DNA of 64,000 nucleotides from Clostridia bacterium UC5.1-1D2 (GCA_001304855.1 BBZN01000017.1:1-64000); one strand, 5' to 3'; shown: positions 1 to 8,350, counted from the stretch's first letter. Numbers and translations: made by a program. Notes: generated from the sequence alone by a model not told the origin.

Positions 1-2
1 GG

Positions 3-658
3 GAAAAAAAGCTGTACCTGCTGTCAAAAAGCGGAGAAATCCGTATGGGAAGCGGGGTTGCGAAAGAGGGCGGAACGCCTACCGCATACATGGGGCTGGC
101 GGAAACAAGGGTGGATATATGCGGAGAGAGCGGGACTTTGCTGGAGGCATCCGGTTTCCAAAAAAACGAACCGTATCCAGATGGGCAGCAGGAGGGAAAA
201 TTCAACTGGGAAAAGGCAGCCAGCCAGGCGGTAACGGCGGTAGTGGTGGTAGGAGGAAGCGTAGCGCTGATAAGATTAACCATGGGGCGTCCACGCCGAT
301 GGTGGTAAACGTTTTTATAACAGCGGGCCTGGCGGGAGCGAGCCTGGTGGCAAGCGACGCGATAAAAGGCGAGGTAAGCGGATGGGAAGCCTATGCGCTG
401 TCGGTGGCAGGTGCAGAATTGATGTATTTCACAAATCAGGCGGCAAACCAGCTTATCAATAAGACAGGAATGGCTATGTAAGCGGCGCCATTGTAAAAGC
501 ATTGAGTGAAACCGCAGCTGAGGCAATCCTGGATTTAATGATAGAAGGCGAGATGGACAAAGAGCGGGTGAGCAGAAACCTGGCGATAACGACGCTTGTT
601 GAGTTCGGGTCTGTGATAGTTAGCAAAGAGGTCTGGAAGGGAGTGGAAGATGGTTTGA
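3..658 (+). pseudogene. Spike C-terminus and pre-toxin linker fragment (VgrG/Gp5-like), broken
   Basis: The frame at base 3 reads KLYLLSKSGEI, then a Gly-rich stretch with YMGLAETRVDICG and a hydrophobic segment ending in ALIRLTMG. A shift near 285 leads into a membrane-like stretch (TAGLAGASLVASDAIKG), and a further shift near 480 into the helical linker KALSETAAEAILDLMIEGE. The same blocks recur around 5371-5610 and 6829-7320. Together with the 6829 copy, which reads through VSLHFGSEDERSGR-type sequence, they resemble the OB-fold and beta-repeat tail of VgrG/Gp5 spike proteins. Inference: the C-terminal half of a spike protein that carried the toxin starting at 660. The left edge of the window cuts the gene, so it could be the end of an intact gene broken only by indels. 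Confidence 0.55.
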
Positions 659-659
659 G

Positions 660-1100
660 GTGGGAAGTGGAGCTTTAAAAAATATAGATGAACCAGTAGT
701 GGCAGGGCCAATCTTAGTACAGCCAGGTAAGGGGTATAATTTAAAAGAAGCTGCTACAAAAATTAAATCTATAGAAGGATATACTGATGTTGTGATTCAT
801 GGTACACCAGATTCGTTTGGAGTATGGCATAATGGTAGATGGGAGTATATTGACCAGCGCTCATTAGCAACTTTTTTAAAGAATAATTCTGAGTATACTG
901 GTGGTCCGGTAAGGCTTATTTCATGCTCAACTGGTGCGAAATCAGATGGAATTGCTCAACAATTAGCTAACAAGCTCGGAGTAGATGTGCTGGCACCATC
1001 AGATACTCTTTATATCTATCCTAATGGTACAATAGTGATTGGACCAAGTCCATATAAAAACACTGGAAGTTGGGAAGTATTTACTCCGGGAAAACACTAA
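660..1100 (+). CDS. Polymorphic toxin C-terminal domain with His/Cys motif (cassette 1)
   Basis: About 146 residues, beginning at GTG 660 after the linker. The preceding frame reads on as EDGLRWEVEL, so this is probably the in-frame C-terminus of the spike/linker protein and not a separate gene. The junction motif GSGA is shared with the toxin remnant at 4326. Near residue 46 there is VVIHGTPDSF (His after a beta strand) and near residue 84 VRLISCSTGA (Cys after a second strand), followed by GIAQQLANKLGVDVLAP. This His...Cys arrangement resembles caspase-like/C80-type folds seen in several toxin C-termini, but I cannot fix the family. The immunity-like gene at 1131 follows after 30 bases. Confidence 0.6.
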   Translation: MGSGALKNIDEPVVAGPILVQPGKGYNLKEAATKIKSIEGYTDVVIHGTPDSFGVWHNGRWEYIDQRSLATFLKNNSEYTGGPVRLISCSTGAKSDGIAQQLANKLGVDVLAPSDTLYIYPNGTIVIGPSPYKNTGSWEVFTPGKH

Positions 1101-1130
1101 AAGTGAGATAAATTATAAGGAGATTTGAGT

Positions 1131-1481
1131 ATGAAGCTTAAAAGCGTTGGATTTTTTAGAGAGTTGAGGCATGGAGATGAGCAAGGCTTATCTTTAAAAA
1201 AAGTGATTCGCAATAGTCCGTCAGATAATGAAGATAAAATAGTAAAATATTTAGATAGTGGTGTAGCTTTTTGTGTAACAGCAGGATTAGTTTCGGATGT
1301 TTTAGATGAATCCAAAGGCGTAATTGGAAGTTTAGAAATATTAACGGATGGTGAATGGGCTTGGCCTTCAGATTTATCATACTATGTAAAATATTACCAC
1401 ATAGATTTAGATACCAAATTTATTGAACATATAAAAAATAGCAATTGGATTATATCCAATAAAAAAATATCGATTTATTAA
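1131..1481 (+). CDS. Immunity-like protein (cassette 1)
   Basis: A 116-residue cytosolic protein. An upstream TTG at 1125 is in frame, but ATG 1131 is preferred because TAAGGAGA lies 8 bases before it. The C-terminal half reads LEILTDGEWAWPSDLSYYV, then YHIDLDTKF and a final Trp-rich stretch. This LTDG-W-WPSDL-YYV pattern is one I associate with a widespread immunity-like family. Base composition is markedly AT-rich compared with the toxin-linker DNA and the repeat after it, as expected for a transferable cassette. The stop is followed within 25 bases by the hairpin that opens repeat R1. The assignment rests on position and pattern, not a named domain. Confidence 0.65.
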   Translation: MKLKSVGFFRELRHGDEQGLSLKKVIRNSPSDNEDKIVKYLDSGVAFCVTAGLVSDVLDESKGVIGSLEILTDGEWAWPSDLSYYVKYYHIDLDTKFIEHIKNSNWIISNKKISIY

Positions 1482-1505
1482 ATCTTGAATTGTAAATGAA
1501 CTATT

Positions 1506-2070
1506 CGCCCGGCTTTGCCGGACGATGTCCTCCGTCTGGGTGGCATCAAGCACCCAGCCTTTAACCTGCGTACTTTTCGACCCTAGCAATATCGGCGGAT
1601 TTGGAGAGAAATGTCTCTGTTCCACATCGGCCCAACGAGCCGAGATACCTGTTCCATGGTACATCTTTCCGAGCCGGGTCTTAAAACCGGCACACGGGTG
1701 GTCACGGTGCGTCACAGGGCTAAGAGAAGGCGGGGAAAGAATCACTTGACGGCATTCGGCAAGGATATCCGCTCTGTTTTGTAGAAAAGATCCGGAAATC
1801 CGCCGGGTATTGCGATTGAATCAAAGGATTCCCCTGTTTGATGCCGGGAAATGCCTTAAAACCGTTGGTTTGGGTGAAATCAGCGTTGCCTAGCGGCATA
1901 AGTTTTTCTGGAATGCAGGAAAAGTTATTCAAAAAACAGGGGCCTCCGGCATAACAAATTCAGGCTTTGCTACCCGGTAGTTTTCTTATTTTCAGCAGTG
2001 TTTTAGATGTGACGGGTGGCAGAATCCTGCACATTAAAAAAGCTGGGTGCCGCCAAGCCACCTATGAATA
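1506..2070. repeat. Cassette-spacer repeat R1 (about 565 bp)
   Basis: Non-coding repeat that follows the cassette 1 immunity gene. It opens with a hairpin (CGCCCGGC, TTT loop, GCCGGACG at 1506-1524) followed by GATGTCCTCC. It continues through blocks shared with R2-R5, such as CGGCCCAACGAGCC, GGTCTTAAAACCGGCACACG and GGTGCGTCACAGGGCTAAGAG. The second half (TTGAATCAAAGGATT, GGGAAATGCCTTAAAACCG, GCAGAATCCTGCACATT, AAAGCTGGGTGCCGCCAAGCC) matches R3 almost to the end at ATGAATAAC. Short ORFs inside it are not conserved in frame between copies. R1 is one of the two longest copies. Confidence 0.85.
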
Positions 2071-2246
2071 ACGATTTTTATCTTTTTCGACACATGGAAT
2101 CCATTCGTCAGTAAGATTTCAGTAAAGAAAACGCAAGGGAATCGAAATTGACACTCCGAATAGTTCCATGTTACAATGGCGCGCACCCGGGGGGTTTAAG
2201 GGGGTAAAAACACACTGCTTTCCAGACCTGGAAGAAGAACAGAAAA
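2071..2246. other. Gap between R1 and the DUF6809 terminator
   Basis: About 175 bases after the end of R1 with no supported gene. It includes a stretch with CGCGCACCCGGGGGGTTTAA. The left end of the IS110 element may lie here or further right; I could not fix it. Confidence 0.4.
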
Positions 2247-2298
2247 AAGAACACTGCCGATTCTCCTGTGCCATGGAGAGTGGCAGTGTTCTTTTTCT
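2247..2298 (-). terminator. Strong Rho-independent terminator downstream of the DUF6809 gene
   Basis: Perfect 12-bp inverted repeat: AAGAACACTGCC at 2247-2258 and GGCAGTGTTCTT at 2282-2293. It is flanked by A-rich sequence on the left and T-rich sequence on the right, so it can work in both directions. It lies 5 bases past the stop of the minus-strand gene at 2303. Confidence 0.85.
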
Positions 2299-2302
2299 TC
2301 TG

Positions 2303-2581
2303 TTACAGGCCGTTGATAAACTTCATGACCCGGATGCCATCCCGGAATCCACCGGCGTAGAGAACCGGTTCCATATCGGCCATATGGTCTGTCATGGACT
2401 CCAGATACTGTTCCATGAGAGCGTGTTCCTGCTCTGACAGCCGGTTTAGTATGCCTTGTGCCTGATCCATCAGCAGACGAGAGTTTTCCCGTTCCGCCGG
2501 AGTCCGGACTGATTTCATTTCCTGCACAAGAATCTGAATCCGCTCTGTAACTATCATTTCCAGCAACTCTTTTTCATTCAT
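2303..2581 (-). CDS. DUF6809 family small protein
   Basis: A 92-residue protein from ATG 2581, chosen because a near-perfect AGGAGGTGATT lies about 8 bases upstream. It is mostly charged helix with no membrane segment (MNEKELLEMIVTERIQ at the N-terminus, AGGFRDGIRVM near the C-terminus). The C-terminal GGFRDGIRxM pattern is typical of DUF6809 proteins of Clostridia, whose function is unknown. It is oriented opposite to the toxin cassettes, carries its own terminator and lies just upstream of an IS110 transposase, so it may have arrived with the element or independently. Confidence 0.75.
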   Translation of the reverse strand: MNEKELLEMIVTERIQILVQEMKSVRTPAERENSRLLMDQAQGILNRLSEQEHALMEQYLESMTDHMADMEPVLYAGGFRDGIRVMKFINGL

Positions 2582-2639
2582 GGCTGAATCACCTCCTTTG
2601 CCACCAAGGATACTGGAAGTTCCGGTCAAAGTCGATACC

Positions 2640-2933
2640 ACAAAGCAACAAAGTGGGGCTGGGGTTTTGAAGCACCTTACACAAATCGGAAAAATATCCG
2701 GGACAGGACTTGAATCCCGCCGTCACCAGAGGTAACATACGACACACTTCCAGAGAGGTTTATCTCCGGGAGGAATAACCTGTGAAACCTTTGGCTAAAG
2801 GAACGGATAGGCTTGTCCCCACTTGCGATGGCCGTGGCCGTATGGCGTAAATCGGCACATAACGCTTATCAGTTGAGGTTGCCGGCGGATTTGTGGCTGA
2901 AGATGTAGACAGGAGAAAAAGGAAGGATGGTAA
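2640..2933 (+). ncRNA. IS110 left-end non-coding region, candidate bridge RNA
   Basis: About 290 bases without a coding frame lie between the DUF6809 gene and the transposase. The segment has several possible stems, for example AGGTTTAT at 2757 facing ATAACCT near 2780. IS110-group elements are known to transcribe a bridge RNA from a long left end upstream of the transposase, and the position and length fit. The exact IS end and RNA boundaries were not determined, and no guide loops were matched to target or donor sequence. Confidence 0.35.
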
Positions 2934-4165
2934 TTGAGAAAGGAAAACATCATTTATGTGGGGATTGATCTGCATAAGGAAACCCACACAGCGGTCATGC
3001 TGGACTGCTGGAACCAGAAACTGGGAGAAATCACGATTGAGAATAAGCCAGCGGAGTTCCATAAACTGACGAGAAAAGTCAGCCGTTTCGTAACAGAGGA
3101 AAAGACACCCGTCTATGGATTAGAGAATGCGTATGGCTATGGACGTACCCTGCGGTGTGGCTGATCGAGAAGGGAAACATCGTCAAAGACGTAAATACAG
3201 CCCTGTCCTACGCCCAGAGAAAGAGTGTTCCTATGTACCAGAAAAGCGACAGCTACGATGCGGAGGCGGTTGCCTTGGTGCTGATTAACATGCTGGACAG
3301 GCTGCCGGATGCTGTCCCGGATGATAAATATTGGACATTGAGCCAGTTGGTCAACCGAAGAGACAATATCAATATCCATCAGCAGAGATTAAAGAATCAA
3401 TTGCACGAACAGCTGTGCATGGCCTATCCCAGCTATAAAAAGTTCTTTGAGGATATCGGCCGTCCGACTGCTCTTTACTTTTTTGGAGAATACCCATCCC
3501 CAGTGCATCTGCAAGGAAAGACAGCGGAGGAACTGGCGGGAGAATTACGCCCGGTGAGCCACAACAACTGCTCAGTCAAAAAGGCGGAGAAGATACTGGA
3601 ACTGGTAAGAACAGACGGGGAAACCCTGAGAGACTGCCAGGAGAGCCGTGATATCATTAGCAGAGGACTGGTGAGGGATTTGCAGCATTACCGGGAACCG
3701 ATGTTGGAGGTGGAAGAGGCGATAAAAGATATCCTCCCTTACTCTCAGTGTACCTTGATGACGATGCCGGGAATTGATGTCGTGACAGCGGCAAACATCC
3801 TGTCAGAAATCAGGAACATTGAGCGGTTTCCCAATGCCAATAAGCTGGCAAAATTCGCCGGGATTGCTCCAGTAAACTTTTCGTCGGCAGGAAAAGGAAA
3901 AGATATGTGTCCGAAACAGGGAAACAGGCGATTACAGGCCATCTTTTATTTTTTGGCAATCCAGATGGTTCAGGTATCGCCCAGCGGGACACCGAGACAT
4001 CCGGTATTCCGGGAATATTTCCAGAAGAAACAAGATGAGGGAAAGAATAAACAGCAGGCGCTGATCTGTATATCAAGGCGTCTGGTAAATATCGTGTATG
4101 AAATGTTGAAGAACCACACGGAATACCAGGAACCGGAGAGAAGAACAGAGGAAGAAACTGTTTGA
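2934..4165 (+). mobile_element. IS110-family transposase (one frameshift)
   Basis: DEDD-type transposase of about 410 residues in two overlapping frames. The N-terminal part begins at TTG 2934 (GGAAGG upstream) and carries YVGIDLHKETH, the RuvC-like catalytic strand, then VYGLENAYGYGRTL. The second part continues WLIEKGNIVKDV, KSDSYDAEAVA and the C-terminal Tnp_20 domain with LMTMPGIDVVTAANILSEI and KFAGIAPV; the Ser near GNRRLQAIFYFLA fits the family. The frames are joined by a single missing base near 3150 (CTGCGG where CTGGCGG is expected). The IS interrupts the toxin array between R1 and the next toxin remnant. The element is active only if the indel is a sequencing error. Confidence 0.9.
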
Positions 4166-4325
4166 AACCAGCTGCCGGATTGTTTATAATGGAGAGAAAC
4201 ACAGCAGAGAGAGGACTTCCCCTGTTCTTTTTCTGTTATAAAAGTTAGAGGTTAAAAACTGCCGGAATCACCATAAGGCAGAACGCTTTTTCCAAAGAGG
4301 GATGGAAAAGGCGTAAAAGATATGA
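4166..4325. other. IS110 right flank, no gene seen
   Basis: About 160 bases between the transposase stop and the toxin remnant. It should contain the right end of the IS and the start of the interrupted cassette. No terminal inverted repeats are visible, as expected for IS110, and no target duplication was identified. Confidence 0.4.
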
Positions 4326-4790
4326 GGGTTCAGTGTCAGTGCCAAGGGGGGAAGTGGGGCAGTTCAAACTATTAAAAATAGGTATCCGAATGAACTGCAA
4401 GCAGGAAAAGAATTTAGTTATACAATTGAAGAAGGCAAATTGTTTGTTCGTGATGGTATTCAAGAAGTGGATTTTGTAGTCGATATGAATGGAAATTTAC
4501 ATATCGGAAGGGGACATTAATTTTTGGCGGGAGGTGGCGATGTTCAGGCAGCCGGTACATTAAAGGTCAATAGCCAAGGATATGTTAGAAATATTACAAA
4601 TGCATCGGGACACTATGCGCCTACGCTTGAGCAGGGACAGCTATTTCCAGATATACTCGATAATTTAGGAATAAAAACTAAAAATACATGGCTAGAATTA
4701 GGAGACTATTATTTTACACCTTCTGGATATGTAGATACAACAAAATCTACGATAATTTCAAAGCAAATAAAGAGAGGATATCATGATTAA
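4326..4790 (+). pseudogene. Toxin C-terminal domain with an in-frame stop (cassette 2)
   Basis: A single frame is open from 4326 to 4790 except for one TAA at 4518-4520. Before the stop it reads the GSGA junction and VRDGIQEVDFVVDMNGNLHIGRGH. After it the same frame continues FLAGGGDVQAAGTL, ITNASGHYAPTLEQ and so on to the TAA at 4790. The GRGH...AAG...SGHY-P pattern is one I recognise from C-terminal domains of other polymorphic toxins, so both halves belong together. The break is a nonsense codon, not an indel, so it looks like true inactivation; an alternative start at TTG 4524 could express only the C-terminal part. The last 8 bases overlap the start of the immunity gene at 4783. Confidence 0.7.
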
Positions 4791-5187
4791 AGAAATGAAT
4801 AAAGAAATTTTTTTACAATGTTTAGACATGGCTATTCAAGAAATAAAACAAAAGGAAGGGATACAATTTACTGAAGATGCTTTTATTATTAATACAATTT
4901 TTGAAGAAGGGAAGATATTAAATGGAAAAGAAGAGGTAATGAGACTTAATATACTTAATAAGTCCAGAATTGATAAGCACATTTTCACTAAAGATGAAGT
5001 GGTTTCAATGCTAACATTTTTTAGTCCCCTTGTTCCAATTTGGATAGATATAAAGTATGTTCCAAATTATGAAGGTAAATCGGTATTTGAATTAAATTGT
5101 AGTTTAAGACTTAGGAAACCTTCCTTACTTAAGAATCAAGATTCGGGCCATCCACCATTTAGAACTATTTTTAGAAGCTGCATATAA
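4783..5187 (+). CDS. Immunity-like protein (cassette 2)
   Basis: A 134-residue AT-rich gene whose ATG lies inside the last codons of the toxin remnant (8-base overlap), a layout that gives translational coupling. GAGAGG precedes the start. The protein is soluble and acidic in its N-terminal half (IFEEGKILNGKEEV), with a C-terminal LRLRKPSLLKNQDSGHPPF motif. I know of no named domain. It ends 9 bases before the hairpin of repeat R2. The gene is intact although its toxin is broken, which is common for immunity genes kept as protection against kin toxins. Confidence 0.6.
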   Translation: MIKEMNKEIFLQCLDMAIQEIKQKEGIQFTEDAFIINTIFEEGKILNGKEEVMRLNILNKSRIDKHIFTKDEVVSMLTFFSPLVPIWIDIKYVPNYEGKSVFELNCSLRLRKPSLLKNQDSGHPPFRTIFRSCI

Positions 5188-5196
5188 TGTATTTTT

Positions 5197-5370
5197 CGCC
5201 CGGCTTTGCCGGGCGATGTTCCCTGTCTGGGTGGCGTAAAGCACCCAGCCTTTAACCAGCGTACTTTTCGACCCAGGCAATATCGGCCCAACGAGCTGAA
5301 ATACCTTCTCCATGGTATATCTTTCCGAGCCAAGTCTTAAAACCGGCACACGGGCCGACACGGTGCGTCA
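5197..5370. repeat. Cassette-spacer repeat R2 (short copy)
   Basis: Opens with a perfect hairpin, CGCCCGGC (5197-5204), TTT, GCCGGGCG (5208-5215), then GATGTTCCCTGTCTGGGTGG and the shared block through GGTCTTAAAACCGGCACACG to GGTGCGTCAC. It lacks the GGCGGATTTGGAGAGAAATG block found in R1, R3 and R4. The copy stops at GGTGCGTCAC, where it is fused directly to a linker fragment of the spike/toxin gene. This is a recombination junction inside the repeat. Confidence 0.85.
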
Positions 5371-5737
5371 CCTATGTGCTGTCGGTGGCAGGTGCAGAAT
5401 TGATGTATTTAACAAATCAGGCGGTAACCAAGCTTATCAATAAGATATGCTGGAAGAGGAAATGAGCCTGACAAGCAAAAAGGAGGAACGGGCATAACGC
5501 TCTGCCGGTCAAATGTAAACCTGAAGGGCCCGGAGATTGATATACTGGCCAAAGAAGTGAATATAAGGGAAAAAAGCTGTACCTGCTGTCAAAAAGCGGA
5601 GAAATTTTTGTGTTAAATCTGGAATATAGTGATTTAAATATATCTGATATTACAAAACCATTAGCAGAATATCCTATTGATACTTTAAGTCAACTTATAA
5701 TTATAAAAAACGGTGATTGTTATTTTCTTTCATTCTA
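5371..5737 (+). pseudogene. Scrambled spike/linker fragment joined to a short toxin end (cassette 3)
   Basis: Three blocks in an order different from the parent gene. Bases 5371-5447 encode YVLSVAGAELMYLTNQAV, matching about 400-465. Bases 5448-5490 encode MLEEEMSLTSK, matching 7034-7075. Bases 5490-5607 encode GGTGITL, VNLKGPEIDILAKEVNIRE and KKLYLLSKSGEI, the last block matching bases 3-40. The frame then runs into a unique AT-rich end (FVLNLEYSDLNIS to CYFLSF) and stops at 5737. A missing G near 5480 relative to the 7060 copy shifts the frame. The ILAKEVNIREKKLYLL block looks like the beta-repeat tail of spike proteins. The unique end is too short to identify. Confidence 0.6.
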
Positions 5738-5756
5738 AGATAACGGAGGATATAAA

Positions 5757-6048
5757 ATGTTTTGTGATTTTTATTATAGCTCAAAATATTGTTATGAAAG
5801 AACAAAAACAAACTATAATTAATGAAATTTGTCAAAGACCAGGAATTCGCGTATATGATTCTTTAGATGAAATACAATTGAGAAACAGGCAAATAGAAAA
5901 TGTTGTTATAATATTTGATGCGTTTTCTTTTGAGCTATCCGAGCTAGAAGAATACCAAAGTTTTAAAAGGGAGGACTATAATATTAATATCGATTTTCAC
6001 GTACATCTTGAAATACATAATGGTGTTGAAGATTGGGATAAAGAATGA
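5757..6048 (+). CDS. Immunity-like gene, frame uncertain (cassette 3)
   Basis: A GGAGG box precedes ATG 5757, but that frame closes after 21 codons (MFCDFYYSSKYCYERT). The overlapping frame, open from 5713 to 6048, encodes the bulk of the protein (PGIRVYDSLDEIQLRN, VVIIFDAFSFELSELEEYQ, then a His-rich FHVHLEIHNG). One indel near 5790-5825 would join them. If the indel is real, translation could begin at ATG 5792. Very AT-rich, like the other immunity genes. No family recognised; called immunity-like only from position after a toxin end and before repeat R3. Confidence 0.45.
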
Positions 6049-6209
6049 TGACTTTGTTAAACTATCTGCTTGGAGAAATAGTGAATAATTGTGTTCTAGA
6101 GTATTATGGAAAACCGGTTATGGTGAGCAGAGATGGAAAAATAGAAATAGATGAAAGTAAAACTGGAAGGCTAGTTGGCTTGCCTTTTGATTTACTAAGC
6201 AATATTTAA
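6045..6209 (+). CDS. Small ORF overlapping the cassette 3 immunity gene
   Basis: A 54-codon frame starting at ATG 6045 with a 4-base ATGA overlap with the upstream stop. It reads MMTLLNYLLGEIVNN and ends TGRLVGLPFDLLSNI. It may be a separate small protein, or the continuation of the upstream gene after an indel. A competing frame through the first 45 bases reads DDFVKLSAWRNSE and stop, a plausible end for the upstream gene. No domain recognised. Confidence 0.35.
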   Translation: MMTLLNYLLGEIVNNCVLEYYGKPVMVSRDGKIEIDESKTGRLVGLPFDLLSNI

Positions 6210-6259
6210 TAAATTAAATCTAAAAATTTATTTCATGATAGACATTTTCAAGGTCATTT

Positions 6260-6828
6260 CGCCCAGCAAAGCTGGGCGATGTCCTCCGGTAGGGTGACTT
6301 CAAGCCACCTTGCCTTTAACTTGCACACATTTCGCCCCTGGCAATATTGGCGGATTTGGAGAGAAATGCCTCTGTCTCACATCGGCCCAACGAGCCGAAA
6401 CACCTGCTCCATGGTACATCTTTCCGAGCCGGGTCTTAAAACCGGCACACGGGTGGTCACGGTGCGTCACAGGGCTAAGAGACGGCGGGTAGAGAAAGGG
6501 TATCGGTGTACGGACGAAAAGCTGCTCTGCTTTTTCAGTAAATAAATGATATTCGCTGATTGAACCTGACTAAATCAAAGCTTTTCCTTGCCAAAAACCG
6601 GGAAATGCCTTAAAACCGTGGGTTTCAGCAGTATCTGCACTGTCTGCCGGTATAAGTTTTACTGGAAACCCGGAGAAAGTTATTCAAAAACAGAAGCCTC
6701 CAACATAACAAATTCGGGTCATGCCACCCGTCAGTTTTCTCATTTTCAGCAGTATTTTAGAGGCACCGGATGGCAGAATCCTGCACATTGAAAAAGCTGG
6801 GTGCCGCCAAGCCACCCATGAATAACCG
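6260..6828. repeat. Cassette-spacer repeat R3 (about 570 bp)
   Basis: Full-length relative of R1. Its opening hairpin is CGCCCAGC (6260-6267), AAA, GCTGGGCG (6271-6278). Compared with R2 both arms have changed together and the loop has flipped from TTT to AAA, so base pairing is kept. The middle block differs from R1, but the end (GGGAAATGCCTTAAAACCG, GCAGAATCCTGCACATTG, AAAGCTGGGTGCCGCCAAGCC) matches up to ATGAATAAC. No conserved coding frame. Confidence 0.85.
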
Positions 6829-7573
6829 AGGAAAGAGAGAGCGCCGACAATTGGGGCTGGCCATGGACCCCTCCCACAGGAAATTTCATGTATCTGATGC
6901 CTAAGGAAGGAAGCAGGTGTCGCTACACTTTGGGAGCGAGGACGAGAGAAGCGGCCGCGGCATCAACTGTATTGCCCAGGGAGGAGGCAGCCCAAACCAG
7001 CGGTGGCTGAGAAGGGAGCATGGAAAAAGCCTGGATATGCTGGAAGAGGAAATGAGCCTGACAAGTAAAAAGGGAGGAACGAGTATAACGCTTTCCTGGC
7101 GGGAGCGGGCATGGCGGTAAGCGACGCGATGAAAGGCGAGGTAAGCGGCACCTTTGTAAAAGCATTGAGTGAAACCGCAGCTGAGGCAGTCCTGGATTTA
7201 ATGATAGAAGGCGAGTTAGACAGAGAGAGGCTGAACAGAAACCTGGTGGTAACGGTGTTTGTTGACTTCGGGATTGGGATATTTAGCAGAGAGGCCTGGA
7301 AGGGAGTGGTTTGCAATGGTATTTAAACCGAAAGGGGATAGAAACAACACCATTAGGGTAAGGGCATTTAGCGGGAGTACCCTATGAAAATGGTGGCGGA
7401 TTTAATGCACACTATAATTCGGAATATGAAGCAACATATGTACAGTATCATCAGTAAGTGGACATCATGGGGAAGGAGCGTATTATAAAGTATCTTCAGG
7501 GAATAGCTTTTCTTACTCAGGGAAGTCTACCGGGACGCAGAGATTTAATTTAGATGGGACGGTGATGAAATAG
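6829..7573 (+). pseudogene. Spike OB-fold/tail fragment, linker and decayed toxin end (cassette 4)
   Basis: Overlapping frames encode SADNWGWPWTPPTGNFMYL, MPKEGSRC, VSLHFGSEDERSGRG, GGGSPNQRWLRREHGKSLDM and TSKKGGTSITLS. The pattern MPKEGSRV...LHFGSEDERSGRxINCI is what I would expect of the OB-fold of VgrG/Gp5 baseplate spikes. At about 7095 the tail is deleted and joined directly to the linker (MAVSDAMKGEVSG, KALSETAAEAVLDLMIEGE). The toxin end (LAGVPYENGGGFNAHYNS, then GHHGEGAYYKVSSG and GTQRFNLDGTVMK) has an in-frame TAA near 7358 and a frameshift near 7457. It ends at 7573, where the stop TAG overlaps the next GTG by one base. Confidence 0.65.
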
Positions 7574-8008
7574 TGGATAAAAGCAAGTGGTTTGAATCTT
7601 ATTGTGATATGTCTGAGGATGAGAAATGTTTATAGAGAATTTGAGATGGAGGAAGATTGTAAAATACAATTGAATATATACAAACGAATGTATGATGCTG
7701 TATCACTAATGGCATTAGATTATAAAAAACAGATAGACGCTTTACCAAAAGGAATTAATATTGCTGATGAAATTGCATTAGTATTTGATGATGAAGTTAT
7801 AGCGGTAATGGATGCCTTGCATAAAAGCGGGATGCTCTCTTTAGATGCATGTGCATTAATTAATAATATAGGAAATAAATTATCCGAAATGGGCATAAAG
7901 CATGATGCAAATCTTTGGACATTAGAAGCGCTTAAACAATCAAATTTATGGGAGCAGTGTAGAGAAAAGGCTAAGCAGTTACTTTCAATATTATGTAAAT
8001 TGGAATGA
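7573..8008 (+). CDS. Immunity-like protein (cassette 4, one frameshift)
   Basis: Begins at GTG 7573, which shares one base with the toxin stop. The first 20 codons (DKSKWFESYCDMSEDEK) and the longer frame that follows (REFEMEEDCKIQLNIYKRM to KQLLSILCKLE) are joined by one extra base near 7620, giving about 145 residues. All-helical and charged, with no membrane segment and no domain I can name. It is AT-rich and ends 12 bases before repeat R4. If the indel is real, ATG 7592 or ATG 7646 would give an N-terminally altered protein. Confidence 0.5.
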
Positions 8009-8020
8009 ACGTTTATCAGA

Positions 8021-8350
8021 TATAACAGCCGGTTTTGCCGGGCGATGTCCCCAGTCTGGGTGACATAAAGCCACCCAACCTTTAACCAGCACACTTTTCG
8101 ACCCTGGCAATATCGGCGGATTTGGAGAGAAATGCCTCTGCCTCACATCAACCCAACGAGCCGAAATCCCCACTCCATGGTACCGAGCCAGGTCTTAAAA
8201 CCGGTCACAGGCCGTCACGGTGTGTCCACAGGACTAAGAGATGGCGGGGAGGAATCACTTGACGGCATCCGGCAGGGATATCCGCTCTGTTTTGCGGGAA
8301 AAAGCCGGAAAACACGTTGGGTATCGCGATTGAATCAAAGGATTTCCTTT
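8021..8350. repeat. Cassette-spacer repeat R4
   Basis: Starts with a weakened version of the hairpin (CCGG, TTTTG, CCGG near 8029-8041), then GATGTCC and the shared blocks through GGTCTTAAAACCGG. It also has GACTAAGAGATGGCGGGGAGGAATCACTTGACGG in short matching pieces, to TTGAATCAAAGGATTTCC. The second half of the full repeat is missing. At about 8350 it passes straight into a toxin end. The loss of stem pairing here contrasts with R2 and R3. Confidence 0.8.

Noticed and set aside
1525..1749. Short plus-strand ORF inside repeat R1 (and the equivalents in R3 and R4)
   Set aside because: The same repeat in other copies has stops or shifts in this frame; conservation is at the nucleotide level, not the protein level.
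2168..2437. Plus-strand ORF opposite the DUF6809 gene
   Set aside because: It runs through the terminator hairpin and is antisense to a gene with a strong ribosome site and a known family.
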